DNA of 15,391 nucleotides, from the NCBI GenBank assembly GCA_964574335.1, contig CAZNNH010000149.1, forward strand, positions 1 through 15,391, given 5' to 3'. This DNA is from CAZNNH01 sp964574335. GTDB taxonomy: Bacteria; Acidobacteriota; Vicinamibacteria; Fen-336. The position numbers and the translations under genes were made by a program. The notes beneath the pieces were generated by a model. It was not told the origin of the DNA. It did not search any database and saw only the letters and a program-made list of their open reading frames with translations. Position 1 is the first letter of the stretch. The number at the start of each line of letters is the position of its first letter. Shown piece by piece: positions 6,145 to 13,972 of this stretch.

Positions 6145-6819
6145 TCAACGGCCGCCCCGTGGCGCTGCGGCGGGGTCGCCTCCTCGCGCCATCAGCCAGG
6201 TGCGCCACTCGGCGATCCCATGACCGGTCCGGCAGGAGGTCTCGATGATGCGGAGGGCAGGGTTGACGGCCAGGGCGTTGCGCCGAAGGGTAGCGATGTC
6301 GCAGCCCGAGAGGGCCACCAGATCGATCTTGTTGATGAGCAGGAGGGCAGCCCGGCGGAAGACCTCCGGGTACTTGAGCGGCTTGTCCTCCCCCTCCGTG
6401 ACGCTGGCCACCACTACCTTGGCCGCCTCGCCGAGGTCGTAGTTGGCCGGACAGACCAGGTTTCCCACGTTCTCGATGAGCAGCCGGGAGACGCCGGCCA
6501 GGTCCAGGCTCTCGAGTGCCTCGGCGACCAGCCGCGCCTCCAGGTGGCACCCCCCCTGAGTGACGATCTGGGCGACGGGGATGCCGTAGCGGGCGACTCG
6601 TTGGGCGTCGAGATCGGTGTGGACGTCTCCCTCGATCACGGCCGCCGCCAGGTCCGGTCCCGCCTCGAGGGTCCGCTCGAGGAGGCTGGTCTTTCCCGAA
6701 CCGGGCGAGCTCAGTAGGTTGACCGCGAAGATGCCGCGATCCTGGAAGAGGGCACGGTTGCGCGCCGCGATCTCGTCGTTGCGCTCCAGGACCTTGCGCT
6801 CGATGGTGATGACGGTCAT
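6145..6819 (-). CDS. hypB: Hydrogenase nickel-incorporation GTPase HypB
   Basis: HypB is the SIMIBI-class GTPase that, with HypA, delivers Ni2+ to the [NiFe] hydrogenase large subunit. In this 224-residue protein the P-loop is LLSSPGSGKTSLLER (35-49), the metal-binding GTPase-domain residues are GGCH (C91, H92), ENVGNLVCP (116-124) contains C123, NKID (163-166) gives guanine specificity, and ETSCRTGHG (193-201) is near the end. It lacks the His-rich N-terminal stretch and the CCGC high-affinity site found in some HypB proteins, so it is the minimal form. The start ATG at 6819 overlaps the hypA stop in an ATGA, so the two are translationally coupled. No hypCDEF or hydrogenase structural gene lies in the window, so the client enzyme is unknown. 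Urease nickel delivery is a less likely alternative. Confidence 0.95.
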   Translation of the reverse strand: MTVITIERKVLERNDEIAARNRALFQDRGIFAVNLLSSPGSGKTSLLERTLEAGPDLAAAVIEGDVHTDLDAQRVARYGIPVAQIVTQGGCHLEARLVAEALESLDLAGVSRLLIENVGNLVCPANYDLGEAAKVVVASVTEGEDKPLKYPEVFRRAALLLINKIDLVALSGCDIATLRRNALAVNPALRIIETSCRTGHGIAEWRTWLMARGGDPAAAPRGGR

Positions 6820-7178
6820 GGGTCCCCCTCCGCTGGCTCCTCGAGCCTCACCTCGACCACGTCGAGCTCGGACCCGGACACCAACCGGACAGCCGCCGCT
6901 CCACAACGGGGGCAGACCAGCTCCGGTCCCTCGATCTCCGCCGTCCGATGGCACGCGGCACAGACTGCGCGAGCCGAGACGGCATCGATCTCCAGCCGGG
7001 CCCGCTCGAGCGGCCCTCCGCTCACGATCGCACCGAAGCAGAAGTCGAGCGAGTCGGCCACCACCCCAGAGAAGCGGCCGAGGCGGACCTTGACCGCCCG
7101 CACGGAAGCGATCTGCTCGGCCGCCACGTGCCGCCCCACCAGATCGACGATCTCCTGGGCCAGGCTGAGCTCGTGCAT
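6816..7178 (-). CDS. hypA: Hydrogenase nickel-insertion protein HypA
   Basis: HypA is the nickel-binding metallochaperone of [NiFe] hydrogenase maturation and works with HypB. The 120-residue length is typical. The start is set at ATG 7178 because the N-terminal MHE is conserved: H2 is a nickel ligand in this family. The zinc-binding cysteines are C73-x2-C76 and C89-x2-C92, and the ending SGSELDVVEVRLE is family-typical. A TTG at 7193 in frame would add five residues and is unlikely. The stop overlaps the hypB start. The upstream region, shared with the divergent GH127 gene, shows no clear promoter but does contain small inverted repeats (AGCCTCAGGCT near 7194-7204). Confidence 0.95.
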   Translation of the reverse strand: MHELSLAQEIVDLVGRHVAAEQIASVRAVKVRLGRFSGVVADSLDFCFGAIVSGGPLERARLEIDAVSARAVCAACHRTAEIEGPELVCPRCGAAAVRLVSGSELDVVEVRLEEPAEGDP

Positions 7179-7275
7179 GGTGGTGGCGGGCAAGCCTCAG
7201 GCTCGCCCATCGAGCATCTTCCCTCAGCCGCGGGCCGAGGGCCAAGCCGAGCCGGCCCGGAGCGCCGGCGGCCGC

Positions 7276-7343
7276 TCATCCTGATGACGCGGGCCGGGTC
7301 GGTGAGAGAATGGATGCGGGCGTGGCAACGGGGCGTGGCAACG
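7276..7343. repeat. Short repeats upstream of the GH127 gene
   Basis: Within the 184-bp divergent intergenic region, TCATC-CT-GATGA (7276-7287) is a perfect inverted repeat, and GGGCGTGGCAACG occurs twice head to tail (7318-7330 and 7331-7343), ending just before the ribosome site GGGGAGG (7351-7357). They could be regulator sites or chance in GC-rich DNA; no sigma-70 hexamers stand out. Confidence 0.5.
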
Positions 7344-7362
7344 GCATGGCGGGGAGGTGCCC

Positions 7363-9366
7363 ATGCGAAGGACGGTCTCCAGCTCGCTGGTTCTCTGGGC
7401 GTCGCCGGTCCTGTTGGCCGCCGCCCCAGCAGGCCGCGACTATGCCATTCGACCGGTGCCCTTCACCGCCGTGGCGATTGACGACGCGTTCTGGGCGCCG
7501 CGGCTTGCGACCAACCGCGACGTCACCATCCCACACGACCTGGACCGGTGCGAGCGGACCGGCCGGATCCACAACTTCGCCGTGGCCGGCGGCCTTGCAG
7601 AAGGCGGGTTCCGTGGCCGGTTCGGCTTCGACGACTCGGACGTCTTCAAGATCCTCGAGGGCGCTTCCTACGTGCTGGGCTCCGGACCGAGTCCGTCGCT
7701 GGAGACCCGCATCGATCAGGTGATCGCCAAGGTCGCCGCCGCGCAGGAGGACGACGGCTACCTCTACACGGCCGGCACGATCGGGACTTTTGTCGACGAG
7801 CCGATCTGCTGCTTCAGCCGGCCGCGCTGGTCGGACCTGCGTAGCGGTCACGAGCTGTACAACCTCGGCCACCTCTACGAGGCAGCGGTGGCGCACTATC
7901 AGGCCACCGGTCGGCGCACCCTGCTCGACGTGGCTCGCAGGAGCGCGGACCTGCTGGTCGAGACGTTCGGACCGGGCCGACGGCCGGGGGTACCGGGCCA
8001 CCAGGAGGTGGAGGTGGGCCTGGCGCGACTGTTCCGGGTCACCGGGGACGAACGCTATCTGGACCTGGCCCGCCATTTCCTCGAGGAGCGCGGTCACCCC
8101 GTGGGCCGGGAGCTGTACGGGACCTACAACCAGGACCATCTTCCCGTGCTCGAGCAGAAGGAGGCAGTGGGCCACGCGGTGCGGGCCGCCTACATGTACT
8201 CGGCGATGGCCGACGTGGGCGCTCTGACCGGAGACGCCGCCTACCTCGCCGCGATCGACCGATTGTTCGAGGACGTGGTGGCCAAGAAGCTGTACCTCAC
8301 CGGCGGCATCGGCGCGCGCCACGAGGGCGAGAGCTTCGGCGAGGCGTACGAGCTGCCCAACCGCACCGCCTACGCCGAGACCTGCGCCTCGATCGCCGCC
8401 GCGATGTGGAGCCACCGGCTGTTCCTGCTGCACGGCGATGCCCGGTACCTCGACGTGCTGGAGCGCGTCATCTACAACGGCTTCCTGGCCGGTGTCTCGC
8501 TCGATGGCGATCACTTCTTCTATCCGAACCCGTTGGCCTCCGACGGGACTTGGGGCTTCAACCAGGGCGCGGCGGTCCGCCGCCCCTGGTTCGACTGCTC
8601 CTGCTGCCCCACCAACGTGGCGCGCTTCCTCCCCTCCATCCCGGGCTACGTCTACGCCCAGCGGGGGCAGGAGCTGTTCGTCAACCTGTTCGTGGCCAGC
8701 CGGGCGCGGCTCCTCGTCGACGGAGAGGACCTGGTGGTTTGCCAGCAGACCCGCTACCCGTGGGACGGCGGCGTGAAGCTCACCCTCGAGCCCGCTCACC
8801 CGCGGGAGCTCACGATACACGTCCGGGTGCCGGGGTGGGCGAGCGGGCGTCCGGTGCCGAGCGACCTCTACCGCTATCTGGACGGCACCGGGGACGCCGT
8901 GGGCCTCAGCGTGAACGGCCGGGCGGTCGAAGCCTCGCTCGAGCTCGGCTTCCTGACATTGCGGCGCACCTGGTCGCCCGGCGACACGGTCGAGCTCCGG
9001 CTCCCAATGCCGGTCCGCCGTGTGGTCAGCCACCAGGCCGTCTCGGCCGACCGTGGACGCGTCGCCTTCGAGCGGGGTCCCATCGTCTACTGCGCCGAGG
9101 CGGTCGACAACGGCGGCCACGTCTTCAACCTGGTGGTGCCCGACGACGCCCACCTGGAAGCGGTGCCCCGCGACGGTCTCCTCGGTGGCGTGAGGGTGCT
9201 CACCGGTGACGCCCTCGCCCTCCACGCCAGCGACGACGGTCGTTCCGTCGTCACGCGGCCGCAGCGGCTGGTGGCGGTCCCGTATTACGCCTGGGCCCAC
9301 CGCGGTGCGGGCGAGATGGCGGTCTGGCTCCCGCGGCGGGTGATGCTCGAGTTCCGTGTCCCCTGA
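7363..9366 (+). CDS. Secreted GH127 glycosidase, beta-L-arabinofuranosidase-like (DUF1680)
   Basis: This 667-residue protein is a GH127-family glycoside hydrolase; characterised members release beta-L-arabinofuranose from plant glycoproteins or arabinans. Counting from ATG 7363, the zinc/catalytic cysteine site is conserved: E323 (acid/base candidate) lies 16 residues before E339 in AETC, with C341, then CSCCPTN giving C414 and C415. This matches E322/E338/C340/C417/C418 of HypBA1. Residues 1-25 (MRRTVSSSLVLWASPVLLAA) look like a Sec signal peptide, so the enzyme is probably periplasmic or secreted. ATG 7363 is preferred because GGGGAGG (7351-7357) sits 5 nt upstream; GTG at 7357 overlaps that site. 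The next gene overlaps its 3' end by 11 bases. Substrate cannot be read from sequence. Confidence 0.93.
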   Translation: MRRTVSSSLVLWASPVLLAAAPAGRDYAIRPVPFTAVAIDDAFWAPRLATNRDVTIPHDLDRCERTGRIHNFAVAGGLAEGGFRGRFGFDDSDVFKILEGASYVLGSGPSPSLETRIDQVIAKVAAAQEDDGYLYTAGTIGTFVDEPICCFSRPRWSDLRSGHELYNLGHLYEAAVAHYQATGRRTLLDVARRSADLLVETFGPGRRPGVPGHQEVEVGLARLFRVTGDERYLDLARHFLEERGHPVGRELYGTYNQDHLPVLEQKEAVGHAVRAAYMYSAMADVGALTGDAAYLAAIDRLFEDVVAKKLYLTGGIGARHEGESFGEAYELPNRTAYAETCASIAAAMWSHRLFLLHGDARYLDVLERVIYNGFLAGVSLDGDHFFYPNPLASDGTWGFNQGAAVRRPWFDCSCCPTNVARFLPSIPGYVYAQRGQELFVNLFVASRARLLVDGEDLVVCQQTRYPWDGGVKLTLEPAHPRELTIHVRVPGWASGRPVPSDLYRYLDGTGDAVGLSVNGRAVEASLELGFLTLRRTWSPGDTVELRLPMPVRRVVSHQAVSADRGRVAFERGPIVYCAEAVDNGGHVFNLVVPDDAHLEAVPRDGLLGGVRVLTGDALALHASDDGRSVVTRPQRLVAVPYYAWAHRGAGEMAVWLPRRVMLEFRVP

Positions 9367-10141
9367 CCTGGGCGCGGCCTGGAAGGAGCTGCCACCGGCC
9401 GAGCTCGCCGAGGACGAGACCCTCGATCGGCTGGCCGGCGAGTGGTGGATCTACCAGCTTCGCGGTGGCCACCGATACACCACGGACGACGTCCTGGTCT
9501 CCTGGGCGGCGTGGCACGCCCGCCCCGACGCGGTACGGCTGCTCGATCTGGGAGCCGGTGTCGGCTCCATCGGGCTCTTGACCCTGCGCCTGCTGGAACC
9601 CGAGGCCCGGCTGCTGAGCGTCGAGCGGCTGGCGGTCAGCGTCGACCTGGCCCGACGCAGCGTGGCCCTCAACCGGATTGCCCACCGGGTCGAGGTTCGT
9701 CAGGGTGATCTGCGCGACCCCGGCGTGCTGCGGGCCGAGGAGCGTTTCGACCTGGTGGTGGCCAACCCCCCGTACGCCCCCCTCGACCGTGGCTGGGTGT
9801 CCCATCACCCCCAGCGGGGCGCCGCCCGCTTCGAGCTGTGCGGCGACGTGCTCGACTACTGTCGGGTGGTCGCCCGTCACCTCGCGCCCTCGGGACGTTT
9901 CTGCTTCTGCTTCCCCTTCCGGGATCAGCGGGCGCGCCAAGCCATTGCCGAGGTCGGTCTCGTCCCGCTGTCGGTTCAACCAGTCGTCTTCCGGCAGGGC
10001 CGCGCTCCGCACCTGGCCCTCTACGTGTGTGCCCGGGAAGGCTCGGCCCGCGAGCTCGCGCCGCTGTGCGTGCGTGGCACCTGTGGCCAGCGCACGCCGG
10101 AGCACCTCGCCGTGCTGCGGGAGCTGGGCATCGTGGCCTGA
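9356..10141 (+). CDS. TrmN6/YfiC-like SAM-dependent N6-adenine methyltransferase
   Basis: This 261-residue protein has a class I SAM methyltransferase fold of the COG4123 group, whose E. coli member TrmN6 makes m6A37 in tRNA1(Val). Motif I is LLDLGAGVGSIGLL (62-75), the acidic end of strand 2 is E90, and the adenine amino-methyltransferase signature is NPPY (137-140). The N-terminal YQLRGGHRYTTDDVLVSWAA region resembles the TrmN6 start. The start is GTG 9356, inside the end of the GH127 gene, so translation is probably coupled. The C-terminal ~45 residues contain a Cys-rich stretch (LCVRGTCGQ), not a common feature. The specific tRNA target is inferred from family only; rRNA or protein-Gln methylation is possible for NPPY enzymes. 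Confidence 0.85.
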   Translation: MSPDLGAAWKELPPAELAEDETLDRLAGEWWIYQLRGGHRYTTDDVLVSWAAWHARPDAVRLLDLGAGVGSIGLLTLRLLEPEARLLSVERLAVSVDLARRSVALNRIAHRVEVRQGDLRDPGVLRAEERFDLVVANPPYAPLDRGWVSHHPQRGAARFELCGDVLDYCRVVARHLAPSGRFCFCFPFRDQRARQAIAEVGLVPLSVQPVVFRQGRAPHLALYVCAREGSARELAPLCVRGTCGQRTPEHLAVLRELGIVA

Positions 10142-10788
10142 GGTCGACCACGGCGAGCGACTACCGAGCCCGGCTGGCGGCGGAGAAGTGCTGGGACCAG
10201 CGCACCGAGTCGCTGATGGCCCAGCACGGTGAGCCGCTCGAGGACAGCATCCTGCAGAGCCGGGAGGAGCTGATTGCCCTGTGCGAGCTGATCGAGCGAA
10301 AGCAGATCCGCTCCTATCTGGAGATTGGGATCTGGACCGGCCGCCTGGTTTCGGCGCTGCACCGGGTGTTCCGGTTCGACGTCGTCGCCGTCTGCGACCA
10401 CCGCTACGCCGCCCGGCTCGGACTGCCGATCTCGGTGCCGCCGGAGACGCGGGCCTTCTGGGGCGACTCGGACTCGGAGGAGTTCCGCCGCTTCCGCCGG
10501 GAGCTGGGGCCCATCGACCTGGTGCTGATCGACGCCAACCACAGCCATGGTGGCGTCCGACGGGACTTCCTGATCAATCGGGCCTATCCCCACCGTTTCC
10601 TGGCCTTCCACGACATTCGCGGCGGACGCGCCTCGACCCGGGGGGTCCGGGCGTTCTGGGACCGGCTCGGGGAAGGCCATCGGCTGGAGCTGGTCCGTCC
10701 CCACCGGGAGCTGGGGCTCGAGGTGTCGCTGATGGGGATCGGCGTCTGGTCAGCCGATGAGGACCCCGCCGGGCCCACCTCGGGCTGA
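10138..10788 (+). CDS. Class I SAM methyltransferase, cephalosporin hydroxylase (CmcI)-like
   Basis: This is a 216-residue protein if translation begins at CTG 10138. The SAM-binding motif is YLEIGIWTGRLVSAL (60-74). IDANHSHGGVRRDFL (131-145) and FLAFHDI (154-160) are typical of the CmcI / Methyltransf_24-like group, often found in glycan or cell-surface loci. The start is unresolved: no ATG, GTG or TTG lies between the upstream gene's end and ATG 10216, yet the residues before 10216 (SDYRARLAAEKCWDQRTESL) look like real protein. CTG 10138-10140 overlaps the TGA stop of the previous gene, as in an ATGA-type coupling, and would be a rare start. ATG 10216 has no ribosome site. The substrate is unknown. 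Confidence 0.8.
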   Translation: MRSTTASDYRARLAAEKCWDQRTESLMAQHGEPLEDSILQSREELIALCELIERKQIRSYLEIGIWTGRLVSALHRVFRFDVVAVCDHRYAARLGLPISVPPETRAFWGDSDSEEFRRFRRELGPIDLVLIDANHSHGGVRRDFLINRAYPHRFLAFHDIRGGRASTRGVRAFWDRLGEGHRLELVRPHRELGLEVSLMGIGVWSADEDPAGPTSG

Positions 10789-10839
10789 GCGGACCCGGGC
10801 GGCCGGGCCGCCGGGTGCTCTGATGCTCTGAGTGGGCGT

Positions 10840-10867
10840 TTGACTCCGGTCCAGATGCCTGTAGAAT
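10840..10867 (+). promoter_or_regulatory. Sigma-70-type promoter of rpmB
   Basis: TTGACT (10840-10845) and TAGAAT (10862-10867) are separated by 16 nt. Each hexamer has five of six consensus bases. Expected transcription start is near 10874, giving a leader of about 84 nt before rpmB. It lies in the 169-bp gap after the CmcI-like gene, so rpmB has its own transcript. Confidence 0.8.
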
Positions 10868-10957
10868 TAGAGGTTCTGGTTGGACGGGCGCGTGCCGGGT
10901 GGCCTTTCGCAGCAGGCGGGCGGGGCCCAGGGCGGCTCGTCGAGGACGGAGGCTTCC

Positions 10958-11173
10958 ATGGGTCAGCGATGTGAGATCTGCGGCAAGGGTCCCCAGTTCG
11001 GGAGCCGCATCAGCCATGCCCACAACGTCACGCATCGGCGCTTCAACCCCAACCTGCAGCGGCTCCGAGCGGTGGTCGACGGCGTGACCCGGCGGGTCCG
11101 GGTCTGCACCCGCTGCCTGCGCTCAGGCAAGATCGCCAAGCCGCGCCGCCAGGCCCGAGCGTCGGCGGCCTAG
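10958..11173 (+). CDS. rpmB: 50S ribosomal protein L28
   Basis: This 71-residue protein is part of the large ribosomal subunit. The start MGQRCEICGKGPQFG and the RRFNPNLQ segment are diagnostic. It is the zinc-binding (C+) form, with C5-x2-C8 and C50-x2-C53. ATG 10958 follows GGACGGAGG (10944-10952) with 5-nt spacing. rpmG is not adjacent. The gene converges on ridA with a 38-bp gap that contains only a small hairpin (CGCTG/CAGCG, 11186-11200) and no U-tract. Confidence 0.97.
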   Translation: MGQRCEICGKGPQFGSRISHAHNVTHRRFNPNLQRLRAVVDGVTRRVRVCTRCLRSGKIAKPRRQARASAA

Positions 11174-11211
11174 GGCGGTTCCCGTCGCTGCGGGTCAGCG
11201 CCTCGCGGGGG

Positions 11212-11592
11212 CTAGCGCCTGGCGATCAGGTCGATCTCGACCCGGGCGCCCAGCGGTAGCGCGGCCACCTGGATGGTCGACCGCGCCGGGGGCGAGGCGC
11301 CGAAGAAGCGGCCGTAGATGGCGTTGACCTTCTGAAAGTCCGCCATGTCGGCCAGGTAGATGGTGGTACGGACCACGTCACCGGCGGCCAGACCGGCGGC
11401 GCCCAGGACGGCAGCGAGGTTGGCCAGGACGCGCTCGGTCTGGGCCTCCACCCCACCATCGACGAGACGGTTGGTCGCCGGGTCGAGACCGATCTGGCCC
11501 GACGCGAAGAGCAGGTCTCCGGAAACCACCGCCTGGGCGTAAGGGCCGATCGGCTTCGGGGCCCGCTCGCTCTCCACCGGCGTCTTGCTCAT
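11212..11592 (-). CDS. ridA: RidA family reactive intermediate (enamine/imine) deaminase
   Basis: RidA hydrolyses reactive 2-aminoacrylate and related enamines released by PLP enzymes, forming a trimer in the cytosol. The 126-residue length is typical. Visible features are PIGPYAQAV (14-22, including Y18), FASGQIGLDP (29-38), R104 in PPARSTIQV (the substrate-carboxylate arginine, R105 in E. coli) and E119 in VEIDLIA. ATG 11592 follows GGGAGG with 6-nt spacing. It starts 20 nt after the rel stop on the same strand, so the two are almost certainly one operon. Confidence 0.95.
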   Translation of the reverse strand: MSKTPVESERAPKPIGPYAQAVVSGDLLFASGQIGLDPATNRLVDGGVEAQTERVLANLAAVLGAAGLAAGDVVRTTIYLADMADFQKVNAIYGRFFGASPPARSTIQVAALPLGARVEIDLIARR

Positions 11593-11612
11593 GGTCGCCT
11601 CCCTGCCCGCTC

Positions 11613-13784
11613 TCAGCGGGCCACGCTTTGGCGCTCGACGTTGATCACGCCGCGCACGGCCCGGATCGACTTGATCACGCGCTCCAGGTGCTTGAGGTCG
11701 TGGATGCGCAGCAGCAGGTCGATGGATGCGGTGTGATCATCGAAGGTCTTCGCCTCGGCGTTGCGGATGTCTGTGTTCTGACCCGCCAGCACGGCCGTGA
11801 TCGCCGCCAGCAGCCCCGGCCGGTCCTGCATCTCGACAGAGAGCCTCACCTCGTAGGCGACGTCGCCGTCGCGGTCCCACTCCACGGCGATCCGGCGCTC
11901 GGGGTCGTACATCATCTTGACGACGTTGGGGCAGGCCTTGGCGTGGACCGAGACCCCCTTGCCGCGGGTGATGTAGCCCACGATCGGCTCGCCCATGATC
12001 GGGTTGCAGCACTTGGCGCGGTAGATCAGCAGGTCGTCGGTGCCCTTGACCTTGATCCGCTCGTCGCCGACCCGCAGCAGGCGCTTGACCGCGTCGGCGA
12101 TCGGACGCGGCCTCTCGGGGAGCGGCTCCGCCGCCAGCCGGTCGGGCGGCAGGAGATTGGCCAGCACCTGACGCATCGACAGCTTGCCGTAGCCGAGCGC
12201 CTGGAACAGGTCCTCGGCCTTCGAGCCCACTCCCAGCCCTTGCGCCACCTCGTCGAGCCGGCCCGGCTGCCCGATCAGCTTCTTGGGCGACAGCTTGTAG
12301 CGCCTGAGCTCCCGCTCCAGGTGCTTGCGGCCGATCTCCTGTGACTGCTGCTTCTGCCGCGCGTTGAGGTAGTGGCGAATCTTGGCCCGTGCCTTGTTGG
12401 TGACGGCCAAGGCCAGCCAGTCGCGGCTGGGGTTGTGGCCGCTGGAGGTGAGGATCTCGACGATGTCCCCGTTGCCCAGCCGGTAGCGGAGCGGGACGAT
12501 CTTGCCGTTGACGCGCGCGCCGACGCACTGATGGCCCACCTCGGTGTGGACCGCGTAGGCGAAGTCGATGGGCGTGGCGCCGCGGGGCAACGACTTCACG
12601 GCGCCGCCCGGCGTGAAGCAGTAGACCTCCTCGGGGTAGAGGTCGAGCTTGAGCGAGTTCAGAAACTCGTGAGGATCCTTGACCTCCTGCTGCCAGTCGA
12701 GAAGCTGGCGTAGCCAGGCGAAGGCCTGATCTTCGTGGTCGACGCCGGTGCGCCCCTCCTTGTACTTCCAGTGGGCGGCGATCCCTTCTTCGGCCAGCCG
12801 GTGCATCTCCTCGGTCCGGATCTGAACCTCGAACGGCTGCCCCTCGTCGCTGATCAGCGAGGTGTGCAGGGACTGGTAGCCGTTGGGCCGGGGCATCGCG
12901 ATGAAGTCCTTGATCCGACCGGGAACCGGTCGCCAGAGGTTGTGGAGGACGCCGAGCACGGCGTAGCAGTCGGGGATCGAGGCGACCACGATTCGCAGGG
13001 CGACGAAGTCGTAGACCTGGTTGAGGTCGATGTGCTGGCGGCGGAGCTTCTGGTGGATCGAGTGCAGGCGCTTGATGCGCCCTTCGAAACGGGCCTGCAG
13101 GCCGGCTTTGGCCAGGGTCTCGGCCACCGTCGCCTCCAAGCGCGAGATGAAGGCGGTCGCCTCTTCCCGGCGGCTCTCCACCCGGCGCGCCAGGTCCTGG
13201 TATGCCTCGTGCTCGAGATGCTGGAACGCCAGGTCCTCGAGCTCGTTCTTGAGGCGGCTCATCCCTAGGCGCCCGGCCAGCGGCGCGTAGATCTCCATCG
13301 TCTCGCGGGAGATCCGGAGGCGCCGGTCGTCCTGGAGGAACTGCAGGGTCCGCATGTTGTGGAGGCGGTCGGCGAGCTTGACCAGGATCACCCGGATGTC
13401 GTCGACCATGGCCAGCAGGAGCTTGCGGTAGCTCTCCGCTTGCCGCTCCTCGGTAGTCGAGAAGGGGAGCTTGCCGATCTTGGTGACGCCCTCGACGATG
13501 TGGAGCACGTCGGGGCCGAAGCTGGCGGAGAGCCGTGCCGGCTCCGTCAGCGTGTCCTCCAGGACGTCGTGGAGCAGGCCGACTGCCACACACGTCGGAT
13601 CGAGGCTCATCTCCGCCAGGATGTTGGCCACCTCGAGGGGGTGAACTAGGTAGGGCTCGCCGGAGGCCCGGGTCTGTCCCTTGTGCTCGAGGGCCGAGAA
13701 GACGTAGGCCCTCCGCAGCAGGCCGAGGTCGGCGCCGGGGTGGTTGCGGCGCACGGTGTCGAGGACGTCGTCGAAACGAACCAT
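11613..13784 (-). CDS. rel: Bifunctional (p)ppGpp synthetase/hydrolase, RelA/SpoT family
   Basis: This enzyme makes and degrades the alarmone (p)ppGpp. It is full length at 723 residues. The N-terminal HD hydrolase domain has H48, H72-D73 (LLHDVLEDT) and D139 (LADRLHNMR), matching H53/H77/D78/D144 of Streptococcus Rel, so hydrolysis should be active. The synthetase domain has YDFVALR (258-264), RIKDFIAMPRPNGYQSLHT (290-308) and E319 of FEVQIRT; the RxKD form is typical of bifunctional enzymes. A TGS domain covers about 386-447. A zinc-finger/RIS region holds C592, C593, H614 and C618, and a C-terminal ACT domain spans about 645-720. The start ATG 13784 is at the end of a ~137-nt leader from a clear promoter. 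It is called rel because it appears to be the single bifunctional type, though a second homologue elsewhere cannot be excluded. Confidence 0.96.
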   Translation of the reverse strand: MVRFDDVLDTVRRNHPGADLGLLRRAYVFSALEHKGQTRASGEPYLVHPLEVANILAEMSLDPTCVAVGLLHDVLEDTLTEPARLSASFGPDVLHIVEGVTKIGKLPFSTTEERQAESYRKLLLAMVDDIRVILVKLADRLHNMRTLQFLQDDRRLRISRETMEIYAPLAGRLGMSRLKNELEDLAFQHLEHEAYQDLARRVESRREEATAFISRLEATVAETLAKAGLQARFEGRIKRLHSIHQKLRRQHIDLNQVYDFVALRIVVASIPDCYAVLGVLHNLWRPVPGRIKDFIAMPRPNGYQSLHTSLISDEGQPFEVQIRTEEMHRLAEEGIAAHWKYKEGRTGVDHEDQAFAWLRQLLDWQQEVKDPHEFLNSLKLDLYPEEVYCFTPGGAVKSLPRGATPIDFAYAVHTEVGHQCVGARVNGKIVPLRYRLGNGDIVEILTSSGHNPSRDWLALAVTNKARAKIRHYLNARQKQQSQEIGRKHLERELRRYKLSPKKLIGQPGRLDEVAQGLGVGSKAEDLFQALGYGKLSMRQVLANLLPPDRLAAEPLPERPRPIADAVKRLLRVGDERIKVKGTDDLLIYRAKCCNPIMGEPIVGYITRGKGVSVHAKACPNVVKMMYDPERRIAVEWDRDGDVAYEVRLSVEMQDRPGLLAAITAVLAGQNTDIRNAEAKTFDDHTASIDLLLRIHDLKHLERVIKSIRAVRGVINVERQSVAR

Positions 13785-13927
13785 TGGGTGGCTCGGACCT
13801 GGTACGCTGCCCCGGGGACCAGGGCCGCCTTTCGTCGTTCGCGCCGGTGGTCCGCGACGGCGACTGCGATCCCTGGGGGTCCGCGGGACGTGGTCGCCGT
13901 GGTCGCGCTTTTTCTTTTCCTCTGAGC

Positions 13928-13956
13928 AGTTTAGGGGCCGCGGAGGGGTCCGTCAA
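13928..13956 (-). promoter_or_regulatory. Sigma-70-type promoter of rel-ridA
   Basis: On the minus strand TTGACG (13951-13956) and TAAACT (13928-13933) are exactly 17 nt apart. Expected start is near 13921, giving a leader of about 137 nt with a purine-rich stretch at its 5' end (complement of 13907-13921). It is back to back with the TPR gene promoter, with 16 nt between the two -35 boxes. Confidence 0.75.
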
Positions 13957-13972
13957 GGAAGCCGGCCGTTTC

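Noticed and set aside
7276..9300. 674-codon open frame on the minus strand opposite the GH127 gene
   Set aside because: Its product lacks any recognisable domain and is compositionally odd (Val, Glu, His, Arg rich). The opposite frame has complete GH127 motifs and a ribosome site; this is an antisense shadow from high GC.
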